DNA of 64,000 nt from contig NZ_JAUSYZ010000001.1 of assembly GCF_030817195.1 (NCBI RefSeq), positions 4,402,001 through 4,466,000 of the forward strand. Direction: 5' to 3'. The notes under the pieces are model-generated. The model saw nothing but the letters and a program-made list of their open reading frames with translations, did not search any database and was not told where the DNA came from. Origin of the DNA: Arthrobacter globiformis (GTDB lineage: Bacteria; Actinomycetota; Actinomycetes; Actinomycetales; Micrococcaceae). Every line of letters starts with the position of its first letter. The stretch's first letter is position 1. The position numbers and the translations under genes are program-made. Shown here piece by piece: positions 44,705 to 52,588 of the stretch.

Positions 44705-45285
44705 TCAGTTCGCAGCCGGTGAAGACTCGGCCGGGGTCCGCACGGAACCCGGGACGGTACGCGCCGTTGCCTCCGCGAGGTTGTGCCGGCCCGGCCGGAT
44801 GTCACCGGCACTTTCGGCCACCACCGCGTGCGGGGCCAGCTCTTTGATCAGCTGGATTCCGCGGGCACGCGCCGCAGGATCAACGGGCACCAGGGCCGGG
44901 TCGGCCAGCAGGACGGTGTCGCCGAACGACAGCTCCCCTATGAGGAATTCCCCCGGCGTCCGCTCGTCCTCGGGAACGGGGGTGAACCCGGACTCGAACA
45001 GGGAATGACGGTCCCAGATCTGGTCCTCCACGGCATCCGGGGCGCAGGCCAGCACCACGGAGTCAATCGTGAAGGCGGCACCGAGGCCCTGCAGCAGAGC
45101 CTGCACCGCCGTGGTGCCCGCTACGCCCGGAGGCAACCCCAGAATGAGGCGGGAACCCGCCGTCAGCAGCCGCTTCACCGTAGGCACCACGTCCAGGCGC
45201 ACGGTACAGCTCAGGCACCCATGTTCCAGTACCGACTCTTCCCGCTCGAGGCGGCGGTCAGTGTCCGTGCGTCTGCGGTGGCCGT
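44705..45285 (-). pseudogene. G3E-family GTPase / CobW-like zinc metallochaperone, truncated at both ends
   Basis: Middle part only. Upstream of the first Met (45,202) the same frame encodes EHGCLSCTVRLD, the metal-binding Cys motif of these GTPases, and then RLLTAGSRLILGLPPGVAGT, FTIDSVVLACAPDAVEDQIW, PEDERTPGEFLIGELSFGDT and ELAPHAVVAESAGDIRPGRH. The P-loop N-terminus is missing: the frame runs into the 3' end of the EAL gene. The C-terminal CobW_C domain is also absent. Typical neighbour of zinc-free bL36 in actinobacterial zinc-starvation loci. Confidence 0.7.
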
Positions 45286-46379
45286 CCTGCCATGCGCGGC
45301 CCGCGGCGGTTCTGGAGTGCCGTGGCGGGACCGGCCCAGGTGGCCCATTCCTTGACGTCGATCGTGGGCCTTCCGAGGAAGTGGCCTTGACCGGCAGCCA
45401 CTGCCAGCCGGGTCAGGACCGCAAGTTCGGCGGCGGTTTCAATTCCGACGGCGGCCAGCGCCGCCCCGGTCTGCCGGCCGAATTCGACCAGGTCGGCCAC
45501 CAGGTACTGGCGGCTTGGATCGGCGTCGATACCCGCAACCAGGCCGCGGCCGATCTTGATGACGTCCGGCCGGAGGGAACGGATGTGGCGCATGGAGGCA
45601 GCGTCCGTCCCGGCCTCATCCACCGCCAGCCCCATGCCGGACCGGCGCAGTGGCGTCAGGACGTCCAGCAGGGGTTCCAGCTCGTCCGACTGGAGCGGTT
45701 CGGTGAGTTCCAGCATGATCCGGGACGGTTCCAGAGCCGCGTGTTCCAGGAATCCCGGCAGCCGGGGATCCAGGCACACGGCCGGCGAGAGGTTCAGGGC
45801 CACCACCAGATGGTGCGGCAGATCCTGCGCCGCGGCCACAGCGGTCTGCAGCGCTGAGAACTCCAGGTCCGCACCCAACCCGACGGCGGCGGCATTCTTG
45901 AACCACGAACCTGCACCGTCGCCGTCCTCCCACAGGAACCGCGTCAGGGCCTCCGCGCCGATGACACCGCCGCGGCCAAGCTCGTGGATCGGCTGGAATG
46001 CCGTGACCAGCATGCCGCCATGCAGGATCGCCTCGATGGCGGCCTGCCCGCGGCCGGGGACGCTGATCTGCTCCCCGGCCGGAGGCCGGTGCACGTCCTG
46101 CTTTTGGGGATTCGGCCTGTTGTTGGCCTGCCGGGCCAGGGAGCGGGTGAAGATCAGGTGCTCATGGAGTGCCGCCTCCGGATTTCCGGGATGCGCCGCC
46201 ACATGTTCCCGCAGCCGCTCCCGGACCTCGGCCCCCTCCGGATCCGTTCCGGCCAGGACGGCCTCGATGATCTCGTAGGCCTGCTCCCGCACCAGCGGGA
46301 CCTCGTCGCCAGCCCCGCCGGCACCCGGCAGGCCGGTACCCGGCAGGCCGTCATCGGAGGGGGACCGGGTACTGTCCAA
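45258..46379 (-). CDS. EAL-domain protein, possibly degenerate c-di-GMP phosphodiesterase
   Basis: 373 residues. N-terminal ~100 residues are acidic and unassigned; EAL domain about 110-350. GAEALTRF, LNLSP, LELTE, IKIG, AVGIETAAEL and GQGHFLGRP match the family's catalytic blocks, but the central DDFGTG reads DEAGTD and KID reads KIG, so metal binding may be altered. It could bind c-di-GMP without cleaving it. The last residues (PPQTHGH) are unrelated to the family and overlap the truncated G3E gene, suggesting a junction at this 3' end. Confidence 0.8.
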   Translation of the reverse strand: MDSTRSPSDDGLPGTGLPGAGGAGDEVPLVREQAYEIIEAVLAGTDPEGAEVRERLREHVAAHPGNPEAALHEHLIFTRSLARQANNRPNPQKQDVHRPPAGEQISVPGRGQAAIEAILHGGMLVTAFQPIHELGRGGVIGAEALTRFLWEDGDGAGSWFKNAAAVGLGADLEFSALQTAVAAAQDLPHHLVVALNLSPAVCLDPRLPGFLEHAALEPSRIMLELTEPLQSDELEPLLDVLTPLRRSGMGLAVDEAGTDAASMRHIRSLRPDVIKIGRGLVAGIDADPSRQYLVADLVEFGRQTGAALAAVGIETAAELAVLTRLAVAAGQGHFLGRPTIDVKEWATWAGPATALQNRRGPRMAGRPPQTHGH

Positions 46380-46520
46380 TGGGTACTCCTCTGGCTCCGG
46401 GCGGCTGGCCGCTGGCTGGACTTCCTGCCCTCTGGATGCATCATAAGCGCAGCTGAGTCGCCGTTACAGGTCTGTGAAAACAATTTCACGAATCTGTAAA
46501 CAAACGTCACTGACTAGACT

Positions 46521-46928
46521 GTGAGCGTGCCGTCCACCCCGCCTCCCCCGTCCGGCCCCGACTCCCGCAGAAGTAGGTTCGCCGAAAAGCTCTTGCCGGG
46601 CGGCGCCGAGCCGGACCCTCGGTTCACCCTGGCCAATGAGCGCACGTTCCTGGCGTGGATCCGCACCTCCCTGGCGCTCCTCGCCGGCGGGATTGCGGTG
46701 GAGGCCTTCACCACGGACGTCTTTCCGGAGCCCATCCGCCGCGGGCTGGCGGTTCTGCTCCTGCTGTTGGGCATGCTGCTGAGCGCGGGCTCGGCCGTTC
46801 GCTGGCTGCGGGTTGAGGCGAGCCTGCGCTCGAACCGGCCGCTGCCCCTGCCGCTGATTGGTCCGCTGCTCGCCGCCGGCTGTGCCGTCGCGGCGGCGGT
46901 GGTGATCGCCGTCGTCGTTCTGGCCTGA
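46521..46928 (+). CDS. DUF202 (YidH-like) membrane protein
   Basis: 135 residues with a GTG start. FTLANERTFLAWIRTSLALL is the family signature in the first helix; three membrane helices in all. The first of two adjacent DUF202 genes, usually co-transcribed. Function unknown. Confidence 0.85.
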   Translation: MSVPSTPPPPSGPDSRRSRFAEKLLPGGAEPDPRFTLANERTFLAWIRTSLALLAGGIAVEAFTTDVFPEPIRRGLAVLLLLLGMLLSAGSAVRWLRVEASLRSNRPLPLPLIGPLLAAGCAVAAAVVIAVVVLA

Positions 46929-46931
46929 CCC

Positions 46932-47285
46932 GTGGACGAAGACCCGGCCACTGCTCCCCTTCCCGGCGACGGCCCGCTCGACGGCGACCCCGGGCTGCAG
47001 CCCGAGCGCACAGCGCTCGCCTGGGGCCGGACCGTGCTGACGCTGATTGCCGCGAGCGCGATGAGCCTGCGCTGGCTCCCGGACCAGGGACCGTTCGTGC
47101 TGGCGATGTTCGGCCTCACCGTCGCCGCCGGGACCGGCATCTACGCCACCCAGCGGCGGCGCTACCGGCGCAGCGTCGAAGGAATCAGGGCCGGGCATCT
47201 GACCCCGGACACCGCCGCGGTGTTCTGGACCGCCGGAGCCTGTGTTGTCCTCGGGGCGTTAGGCGTCTGGCTGGTGCTGAGCTGA
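46932..47285 (+). CDS. DUF202-type membrane protein, second of a pair
   Basis: 117 residues with a GTG start three bases after the previous stop. LQPERTALAWGRTVLTLIAA carries the R-T-x-L-A-W-x-R-T core of DUF202; three helices. In this and other actinobacteria the two members probably form a heteromeric membrane complex. Confidence 0.85.
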   Translation: MDEDPATAPLPGDGPLDGDPGLQPERTALAWGRTVLTLIAASAMSLRWLPDQGPFVLAMFGLTVAAGTGIYATQRRRYRRSVEGIRAGHLTPDTAAVFWTAGACVVLGALGVWLVLS

Positions 47286-47320
47286 GCCCTTTGCGGCGGA
47301 GGCCCGCACGGGAGCGCCAA

Positions 47321-47356
47321 CGGACAGTTAAGCCCCGGCCGGGGCTTAACTGTCCG
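47321..47356. terminator. Perfect 36-bp palindrome, bidirectional terminator-like
   Basis: Each half is 18 bases, CGGACAGTTAAGCCCCGG and its exact complement, with no spacer (centre 47,338/47,339). It lies 36 bases after the second DUF202 stop. RNA from either strand would form a long stem ending in a GGCC tip. It could also extrude as a cruciform or bind a dimeric protein. Confidence 0.6.
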
Positions 47357-47468
47357 TCCGCCCTGATGAACAAATTCACTGTTGCCCGGCCCGGGCCGTG
47401 AACCTACACTCTGGACATCACCCACCGTTCCCGGAGTATTTCACCCCCTGACCCGGAAGCATCGACCG

Positions 47469-48890
47469 ATGGCTACAGTTCATCAAGACAGCCCCGGACG
47501 CGAGACCCAACAGGCGCTGCAGGAGCTGCGCGGGCGGCTGTCGGGCTCGTTGATCGAGCCGCAGGACCCCCTCTACGACGATGCCCGTGCGGTATGGAAC
47601 GGCATGGTCGACGTCCGTCCGCTCGCCGTCGCCCGGGCAGGTGCTGTCTCGGACATCGACGCAGTGCTCGATGCCGTACGGCGCAGCGGCCTGTCGCTGG
47701 CTGTCCGCGGCGGCGGCCACAACATCGCCGGACACGGCACGGTCAAAAACGGCCTCGTTCTGGATCTCGGCCCCCTCCGGCGTGTGAAGGTCGACGCCGG
47801 GAAAGGGCTCGTTACCGTCGAACCCGGGGCGACGCTCGCAGACGTGGACCGGGCCACGGCCGCGCACGGCCTGGCCGTTCCGCTGGGGGTGATCAGCGGA
47901 ACAGGGGTTGCCGGGCTCACCCTTGGCGGCGGGGTTGGCTGGCTGACCCGCACGTACGGCCTGAGCCTGGACAACCTGGATTCCGCTGACGTCGTTACCG
48001 CCGGCGGGGACCACGTGCATGCCAGCGGCCAGAAGAATTCCGAGCTGTTTTGGGGACTGCGGGGCGGCGGCGGAAACTTCGGGGTCGTATCCTCCTTCAC
48101 CTTCCGCGCCCACCCGCTGCCGGCAGCACCCCTGGGCGGGAACCTCTTTTACCGCCAACAGCACTGGCGCAACGCCCTCATGGCGGTCGCTGCCTGGACC
48201 CGGAATTTGCCTGAGGCGATGAACCCGATCATCTCCTTCCTGGTGCTGCCGCCCGAATTCGGGATGGGTGATGAACCGTGGATGGTTGTCGGGTTCGCCT
48301 GGGCATCTCACGACCACCAGGCCGGCCTGAACCTCGTGGACCAGCTGCGCATCCAGGCTCGCCCCGACGAACAGGAGGTGGGCCCCACGTCATGGCTGGA
48401 CTGGCAAAGTGCCATGGACACCGTGTTCCCCAAGGGCTCACGCGGCTACTGGAAGAACGTTTCGTTCTCCCGCCTCGATGAGGAGGTGGTCGGCGTCCTG
48501 CTGAGTTTCGCCTCCGAACTGGCCTGGCAAGGGACCGGGATCGACATCCACCACCTGGGCGGCGCCTTCGGCCGGGTGCCGGAAGGAGCCACGGCCTTCC
48601 CGAACCGGTCCGCGCGCTACTGGCTCAACGTCTACGGGTTCTGGCGCGATCCGTCCGAGGACGAACGGCTCACGGCCTTCGCCCGCAGGGCATACGCCCT
48701 GATGCAGCCGTTCTCCGAGCACGGCGAATACGTCAACTTCCTGGGCGCCGAACTCGGACACCAGGACGCCGACGCCGCGCGCCACGCCTACGGGCCGGAG
48801 AAATACCGGCGCCTCGTGGCCATCAAGAACCGCTACGACCCGCAGAACGTGTTCCGGTACAACCACAACATTCTGCCCACCCCCGCCTGA
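47469..48890 (+). CDS. FAD-linked oxidoreductase (berberine-bridge-enzyme-like)
   Basis: 473 residues from the ATG giving MATVHQDSPG. PCMH-type FAD-binding domain with RGGGHNIAGHG, whose His is the usual site of covalent FAD attachment, VEPGATLADVDRAT and GGGVGWLTRTYGLSLDN; the substrate domain ends with the BBE motif NRYDPQNVFRYNHNI. Actinobacterial members oxidise sugars, alkaloid-like or polyketide substrates. No neighbouring biosynthetic gene indicates which. Confidence 0.9.
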   Translation: MATVHQDSPGRETQQALQELRGRLSGSLIEPQDPLYDDARAVWNGMVDVRPLAVARAGAVSDIDAVLDAVRRSGLSLAVRGGGHNIAGHGTVKNGLVLDLGPLRRVKVDAGKGLVTVEPGATLADVDRATAAHGLAVPLGVISGTGVAGLTLGGGVGWLTRTYGLSLDNLDSADVVTAGGDHVHASGQKNSELFWGLRGGGGNFGVVSSFTFRAHPLPAAPLGGNLFYRQQHWRNALMAVAAWTRNLPEAMNPIISFLVLPPEFGMGDEPWMVVGFAWASHDHQAGLNLVDQLRIQARPDEQEVGPTSWLDWQSAMDTVFPKGSRGYWKNVSFSRLDEEVVGVLLSFASELAWQGTGIDIHHLGGAFGRVPEGATAFPNRSARYWLNVYGFWRDPSEDERLTAFARRAYALMQPFSEHGEYVNFLGAELGHQDADAARHAYGPEKYRRLVAIKNRYDPQNVFRYNHNILPTPA

Positions 48891-48977
48891 GCCGCAGTCC
48901 GCGGACGCCCCGTGAATGGTGAAAGCGCCAGACCGGGCGGTTCGGCATTTCCGGCAACATTCTGCCGATACGGGTCC

Positions 48978-50000
48978 CTACCTCTGGCCCTTGGGGTGGC
49001 CGCTTGATTCACGGGGGATGAGCGTAGGCATGGACTTGCTCACCCGCGGCTCTTTGTCGGGATCGATAATGAGATCGATCGCGGTCCTGGCTATTTGGGC
49101 AAGGGGAGTCCGGACGGAGGTCAGCGGGGTAGGAAGACGGGATGACAGGGGGATGTCGTTGTATCCGACCAGCGACAGGTCCCCGCCGATGCTCAGCCTG
49201 TGGCGGTGTGCAGCGGCCATGATGCCCATCGCGAGGTTGTCATTCGCCGCGAAAATCGCGGTGGGGCGTTTCCCGGCGTCCCCATTAAGCAGTGCATCGC
49301 CGGCGGCGAAGCCGTTCTCTATGCCGTAGCCGCCGGCGATGCTCCAGTTGCCCGGGAGCTCAATGCCGGCTTCATGCATGGCCCTTCGGGCCCCACCCAA
49401 ACGTGCGTTCGCGGTCGATGTGAACGACGGCCCGGTGACGACGGCGATGTCCCGGTGCCCGAGGTCGATGAGGTGGCGGACGGCCAGGTAGCCGCCCACT
49501 TCGTCGTCACCGAGAGCCGAGGGGCTGACGCCGTCGGTACGGAGCACCAGAGCGTGGGCCACCCTGCGTTCGCGCAGGAGCCGGGGCAGCTCGTCATCGA
49601 GGCGGGCGGTGGCCAGGATGAGGCCGTCCACGTTTCGGTCCAGGAGCGTCTCAGCAGCGCGGCGCTCGTCGTCGGGCTCGTCACCGCTGGTGGCAACCAT
49701 CGCGAAGTATCCGCGGTCCGCGGCTGCCCGTTCGAGTTCTTCGAACATCAGGGCCATCACAGTGTCGCTCAGGCGCGGCACCAGGACACCCAAGGTCCGG
49801 GTCTCGCCCCGGCGCAGGCTCGAAGCGAACGAGTTCCGGCGGTAGCCGAGCTCCTCCGCGACCTTGCGGACGTGCGTCGCCGTGGCGGACCTGGAGACTG
49901 TGCCGCGTTCGTCGAGGGCGCGGCTGGCGGTGGAAATGCTCACTCCGCTTGCCGCAGCAACGTCCCTCAATGTGACGGTCGCGGCGGCGCTGGGTTCCAT
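48978..50000 (-). CDS. LacI-family repressor of the adjacent aldolase-transporter genes
   Basis: 340 residues. Helix-turn-helix at the N-terminus (TLRDVAAASGVSISTASRAL) with a hinge (LGYRRNSFASSLRRG), then a periplasmic-binding-protein-like effector domain (TLGVLVPRLSDTVMALMFEE ... DGLILATARLDDE ... AIFAANDNLAMGIM). Divergent from dapA-like 50,165; three operator-like words lie between them. Ribosome site GAGGAG. Confidence 0.92.
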   Translation of the reverse strand: MEPSAAATVTLRDVAAASGVSISTASRALDERGTVSRSATATHVRKVAEELGYRRNSFASSLRRGETRTLGVLVPRLSDTVMALMFEELERAAADRGYFAMVATSGDEPDDERRAAETLLDRNVDGLILATARLDDELPRLLRERRVAHALVLRTDGVSPSALGDDEVGGYLAVRHLIDLGHRDIAVVTGPSFTSTANARLGGARRAMHEAGIELPGNWSIAGGYGIENGFAAGDALLNGDAGKRPTAIFAANDNLAMGIMAAAHRHRLSIGGDLSLVGYNDIPLSSRLPTPLTSVRTPLAQIARTAIDLIIDPDKEPRVSKSMPTLIPRESSGHPKGQR

Positions 50001-50054
50001 GGCAATGCTCCTCTGCAGGTTGTTCTGAAAGACACTCTATTTCCTCCCGGATGA

Positions 50055-50118
50055 AAACGTTCCCTTGACAGTGAGCTGGACCACGTTGCAGAATGAAAAC
50101 GTTCCCGCAAACGTTCCC
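50055..50118 (+). promoter_or_regulatory. Promoter with three LacI-type operator repeats
   Basis: TTGACA (50,065-50,070) and CAGAAT (50,089-50,094) are 18 bases apart on the plus strand. AAACGTTCCC occurs at 50,055-50,064 (just upstream of the -35), 50,097-50,106 (just after the -10) and 50,109-50,118. The central AACGTT with GAAAACGTTCCC halves is typical of LacI/GalR operators. Repression by the divergent LacI protein is inferred. Confidence 0.7.
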
Positions 50119-50164
50119 ACAAATGCGGGACTGCCGACCATCAAAGAAGACATGAGGTAGTGAA

Positions 50165-51100
50165 ATGACCATCGATCTCCGCGGGCTGGTCCCCGCCCCC
50201 GTCACTCCGTTCAACCGCGACGGCAGCGTCGACGTCGACGCAATCCACCGTCTGGGCGGCTGGCTGGCCAGCGTTGAGGGAGTCAAAGGCCTGGTTGTGC
50301 TCGGCCACGCCGGTGAAGGCACCTTCCTGACCCAGGATGAGCAGGCGCTCGTGATTCGCGAGTTCAAGAACGCCGTCAACGGCGAGATCCCGATCATTGC
50401 CGGCATCACCGGCGAGGGAAACACTGTGGCTGCACTCGAGGCCAAGCGGGCTGTTGAAGCCGGCGCGTCCGCAGGTCTGGTGTACCCGTCCCATGGCTGG
50501 CTCCGGTTCGGGTACCAGAAGGGTGCCCCGCAGACCCGATACAAGGAGATCTACCAGACGTCCGGCCTGCCGCTGATCCTGTTCCAGTACCCGGATGCCA
50601 CGAAGGCGACTTATGATCTGGAGACCCAACTGGAAATCGCCGGCCAGGAAGGCGTGTTCGCCACCAAGAACGGCGTCCGCAACATGAAGCGCTGGGACAC
50701 CGAAATCCCGGTGCTCCGCGAAACCTACCCGGACCTGCAGATCCTGACCTGCCACGACGAGTACCTGCTGCACACCATGTTCGACGTCGACGGCGCCCTG
50801 GTGGGCTACGGCGGACTCGCCCCGGAACCGCTGGTGGAACTGATCGCGGCCGGCAAGGCCAAGGACTACGCGGCGGCACGCGCCATCCACGACCGGCTCC
50901 TGCCCGTCACCAAGAACGTGTACCACCGCGGCTCGCACATGGAAGGCACCGTCGCCCTCAAGGAAGGCCTCGTGGCCCGCGGCATCCTGGAGCACGCCAC
51001 GGTCCGCCCGCCGCTGCTGCCCCTCGCCGAAGGTGCCGGCGCGGAAATCGCCGCAGCCCTGCAGTTCGCCAACCTTGGAAGCGTTACCGCTACCGTCTGA
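50165..51100 (+). CDS. Dihydrodipicolinate synthase/N-acetylneuraminate lyase family aldolase
   Basis: 311 residues, class I aldolase barrel. Schiff-base Lys168 in EGVFATKNG and Tyr142 in LILFQYPD match DapA-family catalysis; the DapA GTTGE loop reads GHAGEGTF, so this is not lysine-pathway DapA but one of the 2-keto-acid aldolases or dehydratases of sugar-acid or hydroxyproline-type catabolism. Followed by a transporter gene and controlled by a LacI repressor, it looks like a substrate-inducible catabolic gene. Confidence 0.85.
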   Translation: MTIDLRGLVPAPVTPFNRDGSVDVDAIHRLGGWLASVEGVKGLVVLGHAGEGTFLTQDEQALVIREFKNAVNGEIPIIAGITGEGNTVAALEAKRAVEAGASAGLVYPSHGWLRFGYQKGAPQTRYKEIYQTSGLPLILFQYPDATKATYDLETQLEIAGQEGVFATKNGVRNMKRWDTEIPVLRETYPDLQILTCHDEYLLHTMFDVDGALVGYGGLAPEPLVELIAAGKAKDYAAARAIHDRLLPVTKNVYHRGSHMEGTVALKEGLVARGILEHATVRPPLLPLAEGAGAEIAAALQFANLGSVTATV

Positions 51101-51216
51101 TCCCTTTGGATTCTTACGGGTGGCGGACCTGACGCCCGCCACCCGTACCCAGGCTTTCTATCTCCACCCGGTCAACGACGACCCCCAGCAGTGCCGCTGT
51201 AGAAGGAGGACTCGCC

Positions 51217-52515
51217 ATGAGCGAGCACAATAGGACCATTACACATCCCGCACAGAGGGAATCCCAGATGGCCGCCCCGCACGTAGACCCCTCGCCGGCA
51301 ACGACGGGAAGACGCCGGACGTTTCTTGGCTACCTTGCCCTCATGGGCCCCGCCTTCGTGGTGGGAGCCTGGCAGTTCGGCCCGGGCAACCTCACCACCG
51401 CCGTGCAGGCCGGCAGCCGCTACGACTACACCCTTGTGTGGGTCATTGCGGTCTCCACCATCCTCATGATCTTCTTCACCGACATGAGCGTCCGGCTCGG
51501 CATAGCCACACCGACTTCCCTGATCACCTCAATCAAGGAACACCTGGGCAGGCCAGTGGGCGTGCTGGCCGGAGTCGGCGTCTTTGGCATCACACTGATG
51601 TTCTCCGTAGGCAACGCCGTCGGCTCCGGGCTTGGCCTCTCCCTGGTCTTCGGCGGATCACCTGTCCTCTGGACCGTTGCCTGCACAGCCGCCGTCGCCT
51701 TCGTCCTCGCCTTCCGCAACGTCTACGGCATCATCGAGAAGGCACTCCTGGTCATCGTCGGCCTCATGGCCGTCGCGTTCGTCGCCAGCGCTGTCGTCGC
51801 CCAACCGGACTGGTATCGCGCCCTCGAAGGGGCCGTACCCTCTTTGCCGGCGGGCAGCGAAATCCTCATCGTCGCCCTGGTAGGAACAAACTTCTCCATC
51901 AACGCCGCGTTCTACACGTCCTATGGCATTAAGGAAAACAAGCGCACTCGCGCTGACTACCGGGACATCACGCTTGTCGACACGATCCCCGGCATTGTCG
52001 CCCCCGGCATCATGACGGCCCTCGTCATCCTCGTTGCCGCCGCGGTCCTTGGCAAAACGGGCGGAGACGCTGCGTCCATCGGGGCCCTGGCATCCATCTT
52101 CGAGCCGCTCGCCGGCCCGGTGGGGTCCATGCTCTTCGCCCTGGGCCTTTCCGGTGCCGCGTTCTCTTCGATGATCGCCAACGCCACAGCAGGCGGCACC
52201 ATGTTCTCCGATGCCATGGGCCGGGGCGCGAATGCAGGCTCACCCGCCGCCCGCATCGTTACCGGCGTCATCCTCGCCTTCGGACTCGTCGTCACCCTCT
52301 CGTTCCAGGCGTCACCGGTCGGCCTGATCGTCATCGCTCAATCCCTGACCGTGCTCATCGCCCCTTTGCTCGGGGTCCTGCTGTTCATCATGAGCAACAA
52401 GACGGCGGTGATGGGCGACCTGCGAAACAAATGGTGGCAGAACCTGTTTGGAATTATTGGCATGGTCGCCATCGTGGCCTCTTCCATCCGGCTCATCACC
52501 ACCCTCATCGGATAG
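51217..52515 (+). CDS. NRAMP-fold transporter lacking the metal-binding motifs
   Basis: 432 residues, eleven membrane helices; ribosome site GAAGGAGGA. An alternative ATG at 51,268 has GAGGG before it. The overall family fit is clear (LMGPAFVVGAWQFGPGNLTT ... LGLSGAAFSSMIANATAGG). However TM1 DPGN reads GPGN, losing the metal-ligand Asp, and the TM6 MPH region reads FSINAAFYTS, losing the Met and the proton-coupling His. Metal transport is therefore doubtful. Co-operonic with a keto-acid aldolase under LacI control, it may carry the organic substrate of that pathway. Confidence 0.85.
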   Translation: MSEHNRTITHPAQRESQMAAPHVDPSPATTGRRRTFLGYLALMGPAFVVGAWQFGPGNLTTAVQAGSRYDYTLVWVIAVSTILMIFFTDMSVRLGIATPTSLITSIKEHLGRPVGVLAGVGVFGITLMFSVGNAVGSGLGLSLVFGGSPVLWTVACTAAVAFVLAFRNVYGIIEKALLVIVGLMAVAFVASAVVAQPDWYRALEGAVPSLPAGSEILIVALVGTNFSINAAFYTSYGIKENKRTRADYRDITLVDTIPGIVAPGIMTALVILVAAAVLGKTGGDAASIGALASIFEPLAGPVGSMLFALGLSGAAFSSMIANATAGGTMFSDAMGRGANAGSPAARIVTGVILAFGLVVTLSFQASPVGLIVIAQSLTVLIAPLLGVLLFIMSNKTAVMGDLRNKWWQNLFGIIGMVAIVASSIRLITTLIG

Positions 52516-52532
52516 TTTCACAGCAGATCAGC

Positions 52533-52581
52533 TGCAGCGAAGCGGTGCCCCCTCTCATGGACGGGGCACCGCTTCGCTGCA
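52533..52581. terminator. Bidirectional terminator between convergent genes
   Basis: A perfect 19-bp stem (TGCAGCGAAGCGGTGCCCC at 52,533-52,551 with its complement at 52,563-52,581), loop of 11 bases, in the 73-base gap between the NRAMP-like and MFS genes. Confidence 0.75.
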
Positions 52582-52588
52582 AACTGAG

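Noticed and set aside
51217..52515. Standard MntH manganese transporter
   Set aside because: Key DPGN Asp and MPH Met/His are absent; only the fold can be asserted.
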